This document shows, one piece after another, positions 52,253 through 61,847 of a DNA stretch of 64,000 bases (position 1 is the first letter of the stretch; each line of letters begins with the position of its first letter). Under the pieces are notes generated by a model. That model was not told the origin of the DNA. It did not search any database and saw nothing but the letters and a program-made list of their open reading frames with translations. The stretch spans positions 4,216,001 through 4,280,000 of the forward strand of contig OZ245715.1 in the NCBI GenBank assembly GCA_965226965.1, in the 5' to 3' direction. The position numbers and the translations under genes were made by a program. The stretch comes from Endoryza foliicola. Lineage in GTDB: Bacteria; Bacteroidota; Bacteroidia; Chitinophagales; Chitinophagaceae.

Positions 52253-53563
52253 TTAATTAATCCCGTATTTATGCTCATAACGCGCCTTCAACTGCTTGTG
52301 CTTATCTGTTAAGTCTACAGCTCTTCCCTGAATGAAAGCGGCAGTAATTACACTCGATTTCATGTCCAATATATCGCCTACACTTATTACGATGTTTGCA
52401 TCCTTACCTACTTCAATAGAGCCGGTTTTGTCGGCAATACCGAGGATTTTAGCTGCATTCAATGTAATAGCAGTTAAAGCTTCTTCCTTCGTTAAACCAT
52501 ACGCAACAGCGGTTCCTGCGTTGAATGCCAAATTACGACTACGAGTGTTTCCATCTTCGTCGCCAATAGCATACAATACGCCGGCTTTTTGAAGCAATGA
52601 CGGTGTTTTGAAAGGTTGATCAATGTCATCGTCTACCATATTAGGTAAGTCATGCATTTGACCAAGAATCACCGAAATATTGTATTGCTTCAACACATCG
52701 GTTACCAACCAACTGTCGCTTCCGCCAACAATCACTACATCGAAACCAAACTCCTTCACAAAATCAACTGCTACTAAAATCTCCTTCACAATATTGCAGT
52801 GGATATAGAGCTTTTGCTTTTTTGTAAACAAGCCTTTTACAGCTTCGAATTTCAAGTTGGTTGCTGCGTGTGTTGCTTCTGCAGCATAGGCTTTCGCTTC
52901 TCTGAAGAATACTTTCGACTCTTCAATTTCATCCAATGCACGCTTGATAGGATCACCGGCCGGTTGAGCAGCGCCAAATCCGAATCCACGACCACCACCT
53001 CTGCGCGTCAACAACGAAGGCATGTTGTAATGAATACCATTGTCCATAGCATAAGCAGCATCTTCCCAATTCCATGCATCCAATTGAACTACAGTAGATG
53101 AACCGGGAATGATACCACCATCAGGATATACATTCGCCAATAAAATACCATTGCTCTTTAATGTGTTGATCACTTTAGAGTCGGTATTATACGCTACAAT
53201 AGAACGAATGCTAGGGTTGATATCACCCAATTCACGCGAATCTACGGTAGCACGTACCGGCGGAACTTCTACTAATCCCAATTGAGAAGAAGGAAGGATC
53301 AATCCGGGGTATACATGCTGACCTTTGGCATCCACTACTTTGCCATCAGAACCGGCATTGTTTCCGGCACCTACAGCGGCAATTTTGCCATTAGCAATTT
53401 TTATTGTTCCATTTTCAATAACCTGTCCATTGCCTACGTGAATGGTTGCATTCACAATGTAGACTGTCTCTTTTTGAGCGGGAGCAGGATAAACCGTTTC
53501 CTGTGCTTTTGCACTAACTACCAGGAAACCGATCATTACGAGTTGTAAGAATAATCTTTTCAT
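52253..53563 (-). CDS. Exported amidohydrolase-family protein lacking the HxH motif
   Basis: 436-residue exported protein: signal peptide RLFLQLVMIGFLVVSAKAQ, then an imidazolonepropionase-like amidohydrolase fold (VYIVNATIHVGNGQVIENGTIKIANGKIAAVGAG, and the C-terminal NAAKILGIADKTGSIEVGKDANIVI). Where active members have PGxIDxHxH, this one reads VYPGLILPSSQLG (84-96), with no histidine pair. The later metal ligands are also weak (IHCN, VILGQMHDL). Probably a non-hydrolytic or altered-metal paralogue. 22 bases after the larger amidohydrolase gene, same operon. Confidence 0.85.
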   Translation of the reverse strand: MKRLFLQLVMIGFLVVSAKAQETVYPAPAQKETVYIVNATIHVGNGQVIENGTIKIANGKIAAVGAGNNAGSDGKVVDAKGQHVYPGLILPSSQLGLVEVPPVRATVDSRELGDINPSIRSIVAYNTDSKVINTLKSNGILLANVYPDGGIIPGSSTVVQLDAWNWEDAAYAMDNGIHYNMPSLLTRRGGGRGFGFGAAQPAGDPIKRALDEIEESKVFFREAKAYAAEATHAATNLKFEAVKGLFTKKQKLYIHCNIVKEILVAVDFVKEFGFDVVIVGGSDSWLVTDVLKQYNISVILGQMHDLPNMVDDDIDQPFKTPSLLQKAGVLYAIGDEDGNTRSRNLAFNAGTAVAYGLTKEEALTAITLNAAKILGIADKTGSIEVGKDANIVISVGDILDMKSSVITAAFIQGRAVDLTDKHKQLKARYEHKYGIN

Positions 53564-53585
53564 AATTCAATGATTTTTCCGGTAA

Positions 53586-56500
53586 TTAATATTGTGAGTT
53601 TTCAAGTACTTCCAAATTATCTGAGTCGATCGTTAACAAACCATGCTTGTGATAGTGATCTCCACAAACAAACATCACTTCGTAACGAGGACGTGGTCTT
53701 TGGAAATTACCACCGCCACCACCGTTGGCACCTGCGCCGCGTTTAGCAGCTTGCAACTTTTGAATCAAGCGAGCTTTTTCAGCAGCTACCGCCTTTCTCA
53801 TTTCTGCATCTTTGTCGCGATCAAAATAGATGATACCATCTACCATGGTCTTCAATGCTTTTGCATAAATGCTCAATGGGTTGTCGCTCCACAATACTAA
53901 ATCCGCATCTTTACCAACTTTCACACTTCCTACTTTATCATCGATGTGCAACATCTTCGCAGGATTCAACGTACACATCTTCAACGCATCTTCTTCGCTC
54001 ATGCCTGCATACTTAATGCTCTTAGCAGATTCTTGGTTCAAGCGACGTGCCATTTCGGCATCGTCAGAATTGATGGCAACCACCAATCCAACTTTCTGCA
54101 TGATAGTAGCATTTGCAGGAATCGCATCTTGTACTTCCATTTTGTATGCCCACCAATCGCTGAAGGTTGAAGCAGCAACACCGTGCTCTTTCATTTTATC
54201 AGCTACTTTGTAACCCTCCAAAATATGCGTAAATGTATTTACACGGAAACCGAAACGCTCAGCTACTCGCATCATGGCAGTGATCTCACTTTGAACATAA
54301 GAGTGACAAGTAATGAAACGCTTTTTGTTCATGATTTCTACCAATGCTTCTAATTCTAAATCTCTTCTCACTATACTGTATGGATTCACCGGTGTTTGTC
54401 CTTTCTTCACTTTAGTAGCTTCATCCGCTAATTTCTTCAATGCATTTTGATAGTCTGTTGCACGCTGGAAGGCATCTGCTAATACTTCTTCCACACCCAT
54501 ACGAGTATCGGGGAAGCGTGTATTTCCTTGTGTAGCAGAAGAACGTTTTACGTTTTCACCCAAGGCGAACTTGATGAAAGGATCAGCACCTTTGAATTTC
54601 AAGTCCTCGTCATTAGCACCCCAACGTAATTTGATCAACTGCGTTTGTCCACCAATGGTATTGGCAGAACCGTGAAGAATATGAGAAGTGGTAACACCGC
54701 CACTCAATTGACGATAGATATTGATATCATCGGGTGCAAGGTTATCACCAATACGCACTTCAGAAGTTACACTCTGGCCGCCTTCATTGATAGAAGCAGC
54801 TGCAATGTGTGAGTGCTCATCAATTACTCCGGCTGTTAAATGCTTTCCGGTTGCATCAATTACTTTAGCTGTTGGATCGCTGAGGTTCTTTCCGATTTGT
54901 ACAATCTTACCATTCTTCACCAATACATCGGTTTCTTTCAAAACCCCTTCTTTTTCATTGGTCCAAACAGTAGCATTTTTAAACAAAACTGTTTCTTGCT
55001 TAGGAAGTTCTTCATTTCCAAAAGCAAGGAATGGATACGTTACTTTTCCAACTTGTACAGGTTGTTTTGCACGAGCACTGTCAGCTTTTGCAACAAATGG
55101 TTTTTCCATAGATGCAGTCCAAGTGAAATTAGCACCGCTTGCTTCTCTTCCAGTACCGTTCCATTCGTTGCCATTAGAAACACCACTCAAAGTTGTTTCT
55201 TTGGCATTGGGACCACGACCTTCCGTAAAGCTGAGTTTCACTTGCTTACCATCGAAACTATATTTGCCGCTCAAGGTATCTTTCTCGATGAAACTGGCGG
55301 TACCGCCATCTTTCAATTCAACTGCATAGGTTTTAGAAGCACCTGCAGCTCGGGTTGTAAGTTTATAGGTGCCTTTTACATCGTACCAAGCTTCTTCTTT
55401 CACGCCGTATTTTTCACCTTGAACCCAGTTTTGAAGAATCACTGTTTTCTCATTGAAAATAGAACCTGAAGTAATAATGAAGTTGGCGAGTTTACCTGCA
55501 TCCAAACTTCCCACTTTATCATAAACACCTAAGATGGTAGCAGGATTTTTTGTTAAGGCTTCCATTGCTTTTGTTTCGCTCAATCCATACTCGATGGCTT
55601 TGCGAAGATTGGTACCGAAGTCGCCTAAGTTCGCCAGGTCAGAAGTAGTTAAGCAGAAGTTCAGTCCTGCTTTTTCAAAAGCTGCAGGGTTGGTAGGAGC
55701 CAGTTCCCAATGTTTGAGATCGTCGAGTCCTACGAAACGAACTTCTTGAGGATCGTCTACATCCATTGGTGCAGGGAAGTTCAACGGAAGGATGTAGGAG
55801 GCTTTGGTAGCTGCTACTTCGCTGATACGCTGATATTCATTGGTACCCGCTTTAATGATGTATTGAACACCAAATTCGTCGCCAATGCGATCGGCACGCA
55901 AATCATTCCATTTATCATTGGCTTCAAAAATCTGAGGCAGATTTTGTTGCTCGTTCCAAGCTTTCATGGTGAGGTTCACCCCTTCTGAACTTGGATTGTT
56001 TTTGTACCAAGCAGCATCAATATAAGATTGACGCAATAATGAGATGGACCCCATCATACTGCTCGGATACGATTGCGATGAGCTTCCTTTATTTAGAGAA
56101 TAATGAGAGGAGGCTTTATCTTTCACAATCACCATATTCTCCTTTTTATTCGCCAAAGTAGCCACTACACCGGTACCGCGGGCGATCCCGTCTTTTTGGT
56201 GCGACAATACGGTACCAAAGCCCAAGTCACGTAGTGATTTTGCTTTCGAATCGTCTACCACAAAAATTTTAGAGGCATCTACATCGGAACGAATGGCTTG
56301 GTTCCAGCCAAATGCTCCTTTTTGATTGGAGTTGAGTTGGGTTGGACCGAAGAAATTAAATCCGGCTGCCCTTTGAATAGCAGGCATACCATAGTCGGTA
56401 TAGATATCGATGAAGGAAGGATAAATGAACTTGTCCTTACAATCAACAATCACCGCATCTTTTGGAACAGCAACACCTGCTCCTACGGCTACAATTTTAC

Positions 56501-56690
56501 CATCCTTGATCACCAAAGTGGCATTGGGAATAGTTGTTTGCGCATCTTTAACGACGGTAGCATTGATAAATGCATATACCCCGTCGCGTTGATCGGCCAC
56601 TCCGTTCACTTGGAACGTTGTTTGAGCTCGACCAACCAGGGCCATCAGCATTGCTAAGGCCGCTGCAGAGAAGAATTTGATTTTTCTCAT
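53586..56690 (-). CDS. Exported double amidohydrolase-family protein
   Basis: 1034 residues with signal peptide (KIKFFSAAALAMLMALVGRAQ). It is two amidohydrolase halves joined by a beta-rich region. Half 1 (about 25-430) has the fold's strands but reads FIDIYTDYG at 93-101 where HxH should be, so it is probably inactive. Residues 440-570 are Thr/Gly-rich beta sequence (lipocalin or sandwich-like, unassigned). Half 2 has the full set: H626-S-H628 in GVIDEHSHIAA, FITCHSY, FTHILEGYK and AINSDDAEM. The tail has a poly-Gly run before RPRPRYE. Substrate unknown; perhaps a secreted peptidase or hydrolase of cyclic amides. Confidence 0.87.
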   Translation of the reverse strand: MRKIKFFSAAALAMLMALVGRAQTTFQVNGVADQRDGVYAFINATVVKDAQTTIPNATLVIKDGKIVAVGAGVAVPKDAVIVDCKDKFIYPSFIDIYTDYGMPAIQRAAGFNFFGPTQLNSNQKGAFGWNQAIRSDVDASKIFVVDDSKAKSLRDLGFGTVLSHQKDGIARGTGVVATLANKKENMVIVKDKASSHYSLNKGSSSQSYPSSMMGSISLLRQSYIDAAWYKNNPSSEGVNLTMKAWNEQQNLPQIFEANDKWNDLRADRIGDEFGVQYIIKAGTNEYQRISEVAATKASYILPLNFPAPMDVDDPQEVRFVGLDDLKHWELAPTNPAAFEKAGLNFCLTTSDLANLGDFGTNLRKAIEYGLSETKAMEALTKNPATILGVYDKVGSLDAGKLANFIITSGSIFNEKTVILQNWVQGEKYGVKEEAWYDVKGTYKLTTRAAGASKTYAVELKDGGTASFIEKDTLSGKYSFDGKQVKLSFTEGRGPNAKETTLSGVSNGNEWNGTGREASGANFTWTASMEKPFVAKADSARAKQPVQVGKVTYPFLAFGNEELPKQETVLFKNATVWTNEKEGVLKETDVLVKNGKIVQIGKNLSDPTAKVIDATGKHLTAGVIDEHSHIAAASINEGGQSVTSEVRIGDNLAPDDINIYRQLSGGVTTSHILHGSANTIGGQTQLIKLRWGANDEDLKFKGADPFIKFALGENVKRSSATQGNTRFPDTRMGVEEVLADAFQRATDYQNALKKLADEATKVKKGQTPVNPYSIVRRDLELEALVEIMNKKRFITCHSYVQSEITAMMRVAERFGFRVNTFTHILEGYKVADKMKEHGVAASTFSDWWAYKMEVQDAIPANATIMQKVGLVVAINSDDAEMARRLNQESAKSIKYAGMSEEDALKMCTLNPAKMLHIDDKVGSVKVGKDADLVLWSDNPLSIYAKALKTMVDGIIYFDRDKDAEMRKAVAAEKARLIQKLQAAKRGAGANGGGGGNFQRPRPRYEVMFVCGDHYHKHGLLTIDSDNLEVLENSQY

Positions 56691-56807
56691 TTCAGTGTAT
56701 TTGGTTGGAAAAATGGAACAGCGATTTTACTTAAAATTATGGCACCATCCCGAAAAATTGTATAAGTGGTTGAGCACCAAAAAAAGGGCGATAAATGGCG
56801 AAACCGT

Positions 56808-56815
56808 TACCTTTG
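56808..56815 (+). promoter_or_regulatory. Putative -7 box of the deoC operon
   Basis: TACCTTTG, 19 bases before the deoC ATG at 56835. No -33 TTG at the right distance. Confidence 0.45.
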
Positions 56816-56834
56816 AACTTTATAATTGCTTGAT

Positions 56835-57749
56835 ATGTCTGAACGATCTATTGTGCGCCCCGATTTCCGCCACAGTCCTTCCATTGATCAGGTTGGGGCG
56901 GAAGAAAGAGCTGCCCGCTTTACCAAGCGTTCCATAAAAAAAGAGTCGAAATTGCAAGGCCTTCATTTGGCCCTTAGCATGATCGATCTTACTACTCTTG
57001 AAGGAAAAGATACTCCCGGAAAAGTAAAACAACTTTGCTACAAGGCTATGCACCCGCACGATGCCTTGGAAGGTCTGCCCACCGTTGCAGCAGTTTGTGT
57101 GTTTCCAAGTATGGTTGGAATTGCCAAAAAAGCTTTGGAAGGTTCGAAAATAAAAGTGGCCTCCGTTGCCACTGCTTTCCCTAGTGGTCAAAGCACCCGC
57201 GATGTGAAACTCAGAGACACCAAATACGCTGTAGCAGAAGGCGCCGACGAAGTGGATATGGTGATTTCAAGAGGCAAATTCCTCGCCGGTGAATACAATT
57301 TCGTATTCGATGAAATAGCAGCTATTAAAGAAGCCTGTGGCAATGCCCGATTGAAAGTTATATTGGAAACGGGTGAACTGGGAAGCTTAGATAAAGTGAG
57401 AAGAGCCAGCGATATTGCCATGCACGCCGGTGCCGACTTTATCAAAACCTCTACCGGTAAAATTCAACCCGCCGCTACCATGCCTGTTACGCTGGTAATG
57501 TTGGAAGCCATTCGTGACTTCTACTACGAAACCGGCATTCAAATAGGGATGAAGCCTGCAGGGGGGATTTCTAAATCAAAGGCCGCCTTGCACTATTTAG
57601 TGATGTTGAATGAAGTGTTGGGGGCCGATTGGATGACCAACGAGTGGTTCCGATTTGGTGCCAGTAGCTTGGCCAATGACGTGCTGATGCAACTCGCCAA
57701 AGAAGCCACTGGACGCTACCAAAGCGCCGACTATTTTTCAATTGATTAA
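56835..57749 (+). CDS. deoC: Deoxyribose-phosphate aldolase
   Basis: Class I aldolase splitting 2-deoxyribose 5-phosphate into glyceraldehyde 3-phosphate and acetaldehyde (deoxynucleoside breakdown). 304 residues, longer than the E. coli enzyme, with an extra N-terminal stretch. Catalytic elements: VAEGADEVDMVISRGKFLAG, LKVILETGEL, the Schiff-base Lys in DFIKTSTGKI and the second Lys in GMKPAGGIS. ATG at 56835; a TTG nine bases upstream is less likely. Heads a run of five same-strand genes; the acetaldehyde it makes is an obvious substrate for the next gene. Confidence 0.96.
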   Translation: MSERSIVRPDFRHSPSIDQVGAEERAARFTKRSIKKESKLQGLHLALSMIDLTTLEGKDTPGKVKQLCYKAMHPHDALEGLPTVAAVCVFPSMVGIAKKALEGSKIKVASVATAFPSGQSTRDVKLRDTKYAVAEGADEVDMVISRGKFLAGEYNFVFDEIAAIKEACGNARLKVILETGELGSLDKVRRASDIAMHAGADFIKTSTGKIQPAATMPVTLVMLEAIRDFYYETGIQIGMKPAGGISKSKAALHYLVMLNEVLGADWMTNEWFRFGASSLANDVLMQLAKEATGRYQSADYFSID

Positions 57750-57780
57750 TTAAACGAACCGCCTCATTACATTCTATATT

Positions 57781-59283
57781 ATGGCTACAACCAAAAAAAC
57801 AGCAACAAAAAAAGTTGCAAAAAAAGCGGCCCCTTCCTTAAAATTCAACACTGCTTGGGAGTACGCCCCTGCATTGGAAGGCACTTCGCATGTAACCATT
57901 GCTCCTCAATACGAGCTCTTCATTGACGGAAAGTTTGTAAAGCCTGAATCGGGCAAGTATTTCAATACCATTAATCCGGCAACCGAAGCCAATTTATCTT
58001 CAATTGCTGAAGCTAATGCAGCCGATGTAGACAAAGCCGTAAAAGCCGCTCGCAAAGCCTACAATGGAGCCTGGGGCAAAATGTCGGGTGCTGAAAGAGC
58101 CAAATACATCTTCAGAATCAGCAGAATGATTCAAGAAAAAGCAAGAGAGCTTTGTGTTATCGAAACCTTGGATGGCGGCAAACCCATCCGTGAGTCGAGA
58201 GATATTGACATTCCTTTAGCAGCCAACCATTTCTTCTATTATGCCGGCTGGGCCGATAAATTGGACTATGCTTTTCCCAATAGAAAACCAACGTCATTGG
58301 GCGTTGCAGGGCAAATCATCCCTTGGAATTTTCCTCTGCTCATGGCTGCCTGGAAAATAGCCCCGGCCCTAGCAACAGGAAACACTGTGGTGTTGAAGCC
58401 TGCAGAAACCACCCCTCTTACCGCATTGAAATTGGCAGAGATCATTCAAGAATGTGATCTTCCTCCGGGTGTGGTGAACATCCTAACCGGCGCCGGAGCT
58501 ACCGGAGCGGCCCTCGTTCAACACAACGATATCAATAAAATTGCCTTTACCGGAAGTACTGAAGTAGGTAAGCTCATTCAACAAGCTTGTGCCGGCAGTT
58601 CGAAAAAACTCACACTGGAATTAGGAGGAAAAGCCGCCAATATCATTTTCGAAGATGCACCTTTAGATCAAGCAGTAGAAGGCATTATCAACGGGATCTT
58701 TTTCAATCAAGGTCATGTTTGTTGCGCCGGTTCTCGACTTTTCGTACAAGAGAGTGTTTACAAAACTGTTTTGAGAAAATTAAAAGACAGAATGGCTACT
58801 TTGATTGTTGGAAATCCTCTTGACAAGAACACCGATATTGGGGCAATTAACTCAAAGCAACAATTAGATACCATTCACAAATACATTACGATCGGTAAGA
58901 AAGAAGGTGCCGAAATGTATCAAACCGATATCAATCTGCCTCGCAAAGGGTTTTATTGCAAACCTACATTGTTCACCGATGTGGCACAAAGCAGCCGCAT
59001 TGCTCAAGAAGAAATTTTTGGACCTGTATTGACCGTCCAAACATTCAGAACAGAGGATGAAGTAATTGAAAAAGCGAATAATACTCCTTATGGCTTGAGT
59101 GCGGGTGTTTGGACCGACAAAGGATCGAAAATCTTCAATCTTACCACGAAAATTCGAGCCGGAGTAGTTTGGGCGAATACCTATAACAAATTCGATCCCA
59201 CCTCACCTTTCGGTGGTTATAAAGAAAGCGGCTACGGAAGAGAAGGCGGTTTACAAGGTTTGGCAGGATATCTGCATATCTAA
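57781..59283 (+). CDS. Aldehyde dehydrogenase with Lys/Ala-rich N-terminal tail
   Basis: NAD(P)-dependent aldehyde dehydrogenase, 500 residues. After a basic tail (TKKTATKKVAKKAAPS, 3-18) comes a normal ALDH: PWNFPLLMAAWKIAPALATGNTVVLKPAE, cofactor loop FTGSTEVGK (256-264), general base Glu280 in LELGGK and nucleophile Cys314 in NQGHVCCAGSR, ending in PFGGYKESGYGREGG. 31 bases after deoC, 21 before a truncated ALDH-like gene. This context matches bacterial ALDH16 proteins, in which a full ALDH domain is followed by a catalytically dead one. The tail looks nucleic-acid-binding but that is only composition. Confidence 0.94.
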   Translation: MATTKKTATKKVAKKAAPSLKFNTAWEYAPALEGTSHVTIAPQYELFIDGKFVKPESGKYFNTINPATEANLSSIAEANAADVDKAVKAARKAYNGAWGKMSGAERAKYIFRISRMIQEKARELCVIETLDGGKPIRESRDIDIPLAANHFFYYAGWADKLDYAFPNRKPTSLGVAGQIIPWNFPLLMAAWKIAPALATGNTVVLKPAETTPLTALKLAEIIQECDLPPGVVNILTGAGATGAALVQHNDINKIAFTGSTEVGKLIQQACAGSSKKLTLELGGKAANIIFEDAPLDQAVEGIINGIFFNQGHVCCAGSRLFVQESVYKTVLRKLKDRMATLIVGNPLDKNTDIGAINSKQQLDTIHKYITIGKKEGAEMYQTDINLPRKGFYCKPTLFTDVAQSSRIAQEEIFGPVLTVQTFRTEDEVIEKANNTPYGLSAGVWTDKGSKIFNLTTKIRAGVVWANTYNKFDPTSPFGGYKESGYGREGGLQGLAGYLHI

Positions 59284-59304
59284 TCACAAGTTCAAGGTAA
59301 AAAC

Positions 59305-60195
59305 ATGAGTACCAACAGACTTAGCATCTTAAAAACATACAAACTCTATATTGGAGGTCAGTTTCCTAGAACGGAATCAGGCCGTTCCTACAAAGCCACT
59401 AACAGTAAGGGCGATCATTTAGCCAATATGTGTTGGGGGTCGAAGAAAGACGTACGCGACGCCATTGTTTCAGCGAGAGCAGCTTGGAAAGGATGGAGTG
59501 CAAGAGCCGCTTTTAACAGAGGTCAAATTTTATACAGAATAGCCGAAATGTTAGAAGGCAGATCAGAACAGTTTGTTTCCGAACTGGTATCAATGGATAT
59601 AACAGCGCAAGACGCTAAGGAAGAAGTGCAAGATTCCATTGATCGATTGGTATATTATGCCGGATGGTGTGATAAATACCAGCAGGTTTTTGGAACGGTT
59701 AACCCTGTTGCAAGTTCTCATTTCAATTTCTCCGTACCGGAATCAACCGGCGTTGTAGGCATCGTTTCCAAAGAAGCCTCTCCCCTACTAAGCTTGGTAT
59801 CATTGATTGCACCTGCCATTGCCGGTGGCAATACGGTGGTAGTAATACCTAGTTACAGCAAACCTTTAGCAGCCATTAGTTTTGCCGAAGTGATCAACGA
59901 CAGCGATGTCCCCGGTGGTGTCATCAACATCATTACCGGAAAAGCCACGGAACTAGCTCCGGCACTGGCTGAACACATGGATGTAAATGCTTTAGTACTT
60001 GGAAATGAAAGTGATGAACTAGATAAAGATGCTATACTAAAGGGAACGCACAATCTAAAACGAATAGTAGCATATCATGAAATAAACTGGAAAACGGAGC
60101 AAGGTCAATCGCCTTATTTTATTCTGGATTTACAGGAAACAAAAACCACTTGGCACCCCATTGAAAACATTGGTGGAGCAGGCGCCAAGTATTAA
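59305..60195 (+). CDS. Truncated, non-catalytic ALDH-like protein (ALDH16 C-domain-like)
   Basis: 296 residues homologous to the N-terminal cofactor-binding part of aldehyde dehydrogenases (YIGGQFPRTESGRSYKATN, AARAAWKGWSARAAFNRGQIL, GVVGIVSKEASPLLSLVSLIAPAIAGGNTVVVIPS, VPGGVINIITG). It has no catalytic Cys and no domain after it. The end (PIENIGGAGAKY, then TAA) looks natural, and no remnant of the missing half follows, since the next gene starts 11 bases on. Likely a structural partner of the preceding ALDH. I infer a split ALDH16 rather than a broken gene. Confidence 0.85.
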   Translation: MSTNRLSILKTYKLYIGGQFPRTESGRSYKATNSKGDHLANMCWGSKKDVRDAIVSARAAWKGWSARAAFNRGQILYRIAEMLEGRSEQFVSELVSMDITAQDAKEEVQDSIDRLVYYAGWCDKYQQVFGTVNPVASSHFNFSVPESTGVVGIVSKEASPLLSLVSLIAPAIAGGNTVVVIPSYSKPLAAISFAEVINDSDVPGGVINIITGKATELAPALAEHMDVNALVLGNESDELDKDAILKGTHNLKRIVAYHEINWKTEQGQSPYFILDLQETKTTWHPIENIGGAGAKY

Positions 60196-60205
60196 ACGAT
60201 TCGAT

Positions 60206-60634
60206 ATGAAATATTTGATTTTAATGCTGCTGGCATTTGTAAGTACTTCAAAGGCTGTTGCACAAGACAGCACCGGAGTGAAACTTTTCAAAGATAGCCG
60301 TGTAGATGTGCTGGTCAAAAAGCAAATTGAAGCCAATGAATATGCTACCCGTGAATCGCGTCGCTTTGTTCAAGGCTATCGCATTTTAATCATCAATACC
60401 AACGATCGAAATAAAGCCAACGATGCCAAGGCACAGATCTATAAATCGGCCCCCGAATTAAAAGTATACACAGACTATCAAGCGCCCTTTTTTAAAGTAA
60501 AAGTTGGCAATTACCGAGATGCCACTGAAGCCAATGAAGCACTTAAACAAGTACAACGCTATTACAAAGGCAGTATCTATGTAATTCGTGATTTAATAGA
60601 AGTGAATCCAGACAAGTCTGCCAGCCTCGAGTAA
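60206..60634 (+). CDS. Exported SPOR-domain protein
   Basis: 142 residues with signal peptide (KYLILMLLAFVSTSKAVAQ) and one C-terminal SPOR domain (about residues 50-125: GYRILIINTNDRNKANDAKA then YKSAPELKVYTDYQAPFFKV). SPOR domains bind denuded glycan strands at the septum. ATG at 60206 starts the signal peptide; an in-frame start 45 bases upstream overlaps the previous gene. Its role among catabolic genes is unclear. Confidence 0.86.
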   Translation: MKYLILMLLAFVSTSKAVAQDSTGVKLFKDSRVDVLVKKQIEANEYATRESRRFVQGYRILIINTNDRNKANDAKAQIYKSAPELKVYTDYQAPFFKVKVGNYRDATEANEALKQVQRYYKGSIYVIRDLIEVNPDKSASLE

Positions 60635-60665
60635 TGCATTTCCCCGTTTTTCGTACCTTTATACC

Positions 60666-61847
60666 ATGAACGCATTACAAGAGCTGATAAAATCCAAAGC
60701 CGCTGAATTAAAAGAGGAGATGATTGCAATTCGTCATCATCTTCATGCTCATCCTGAATTAAGTTATCAGGAATTTGAAACTTCTGCATTCATCCAATCG
60801 CAACTCAAAGCAATTGGAATTCCTTTTGAAGTAAAAGCAACAACCGGAGTTATTGGAATAATTGAAGGCAAGAACCCTTCTGCTCGATGTATTGCGCTAA
60901 GAGCCGATATCGATGCGCTCCCCATTCAAGAAGAAAATAATGCATCCTATTGCTCTACCAAAAAAGGGGTGATGCATGCTTGTGGTCACGACGTTCATAC
61001 CACCTGTTTATTAGGCGCTGCAAAAATTCTATTCTCCATAAAAGATCAAATAGAAGGAACCATTAAATTGATCTTCCAGCCAGGAGAAGAAAAAAACCCC
61101 GGAGGAGCGAGTTTATTGATCAAAGAAGGAGTACTCGAAAACCCAAAACCCCAAGCCATCTTTGGACTGCACGTGCATCCCAATTTGGAAACAGGTTTAT
61201 TAAGTTTTAGAAGCGGACAGGTAATGGCGAGCGCCGATGAAATATACATTACTATTAAGAGCAAGGGTGGGCATGCAGCCGCTCCACATTTAACCGCAGA
61301 TACTATCTTGATTGCCTCTCATTTGGTGGTTTCACTGCAACAAATTATAAGTAGACATAATAATCCATTCTCTCCATCAGTACTTTCTATCACGAGTTTC
61401 CAAGGAGGTTTCACCACCAATGTGATTCCCAGTGAAGTGAAATTGATGGGTACCTTTCGAGCCATGAATGAAGAATGGCGCTACAAAGCACACGATCTCA
61501 TTCGCAAGCAAGCTACCGCATTGGTAGAAAGCATGGGAGCAAGCTTAGACTTGCACATAGATGTAGGCTATCCCTCTGTGTTCAATGAAGAAACACTCAC
61601 TACCAAAGCTAGAGCCTTAGCCGAAACCTATATGGGCAAAGATCATGTGCAAACCACTGAAATGCGCATGGGTGCAGAAGACTTTGGCTACTATACCCAA
61701 CACATTCCAGGTTGCTTCTTCCGTTTAGGAACCGGTAACCTTGAGCGCGGCATTAGTGCAGGCGTTCACACGCCCAAATTCGATATTGATGAAAATGCGA
61801 TCGAAATTGGCATGGGTATGATGGCTTGGTTAGGAGCTTGCTCTTAA
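60666..61847 (+). CDS. M20 family metallopeptidase/amidohydrolase
   Basis: 393-residue cytosolic zinc hydrolase of the M20D type (N-acyl-amino acid amidohydrolase/hippurate hydrolase-like). RHHLHAHPELSYQEFET at the start, first metal site MHACGHDVHTTCLLGAAK, IFQPGEEKNPGGA, the lid region GGHAAAPH and the C-terminal MGAEDFGYYTQHIPGCFFRLG with its metal His in GVHTPKFD. Probable substrates: N-acylated amino acids. TACCTTTA at 60654-60661 may be its own -7 box. Stop abuts that of the convergent gene with no bases between. Confidence 0.95.
   Translation: MNALQELIKSKAAELKEEMIAIRHHLHAHPELSYQEFETSAFIQSQLKAIGIPFEVKATTGVIGIIEGKNPSARCIALRADIDALPIQEENNASYCSTKKGVMHACGHDVHTTCLLGAAKILFSIKDQIEGTIKLIFQPGEEKNPGGASLLIKEGVLENPKPQAIFGLHVHPNLETGLLSFRSGQVMASADEIYITIKSKGGHAAAPHLTADTILIASHLVVSLQQIISRHNNPFSPSVLSITSFQGGFTTNVIPSEVKLMGTFRAMNEEWRYKAHDLIRKQATALVESMGASLDLHIDVGYPSVFNEETLTTKARALAETYMGKDHVQTTEMRMGAEDFGYYTQHIPGCFFRLGTGNLERGISAGVHTPKFDIDENAIEIGMGMMAWLGACS

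Noticed and set aside
59305..60195. Second ALDH as a frameshifted or broken gene
   Set aside because: Frame is intact, the end is natural, and the next gene begins 11 bases later with no leftover ALDH sequence.
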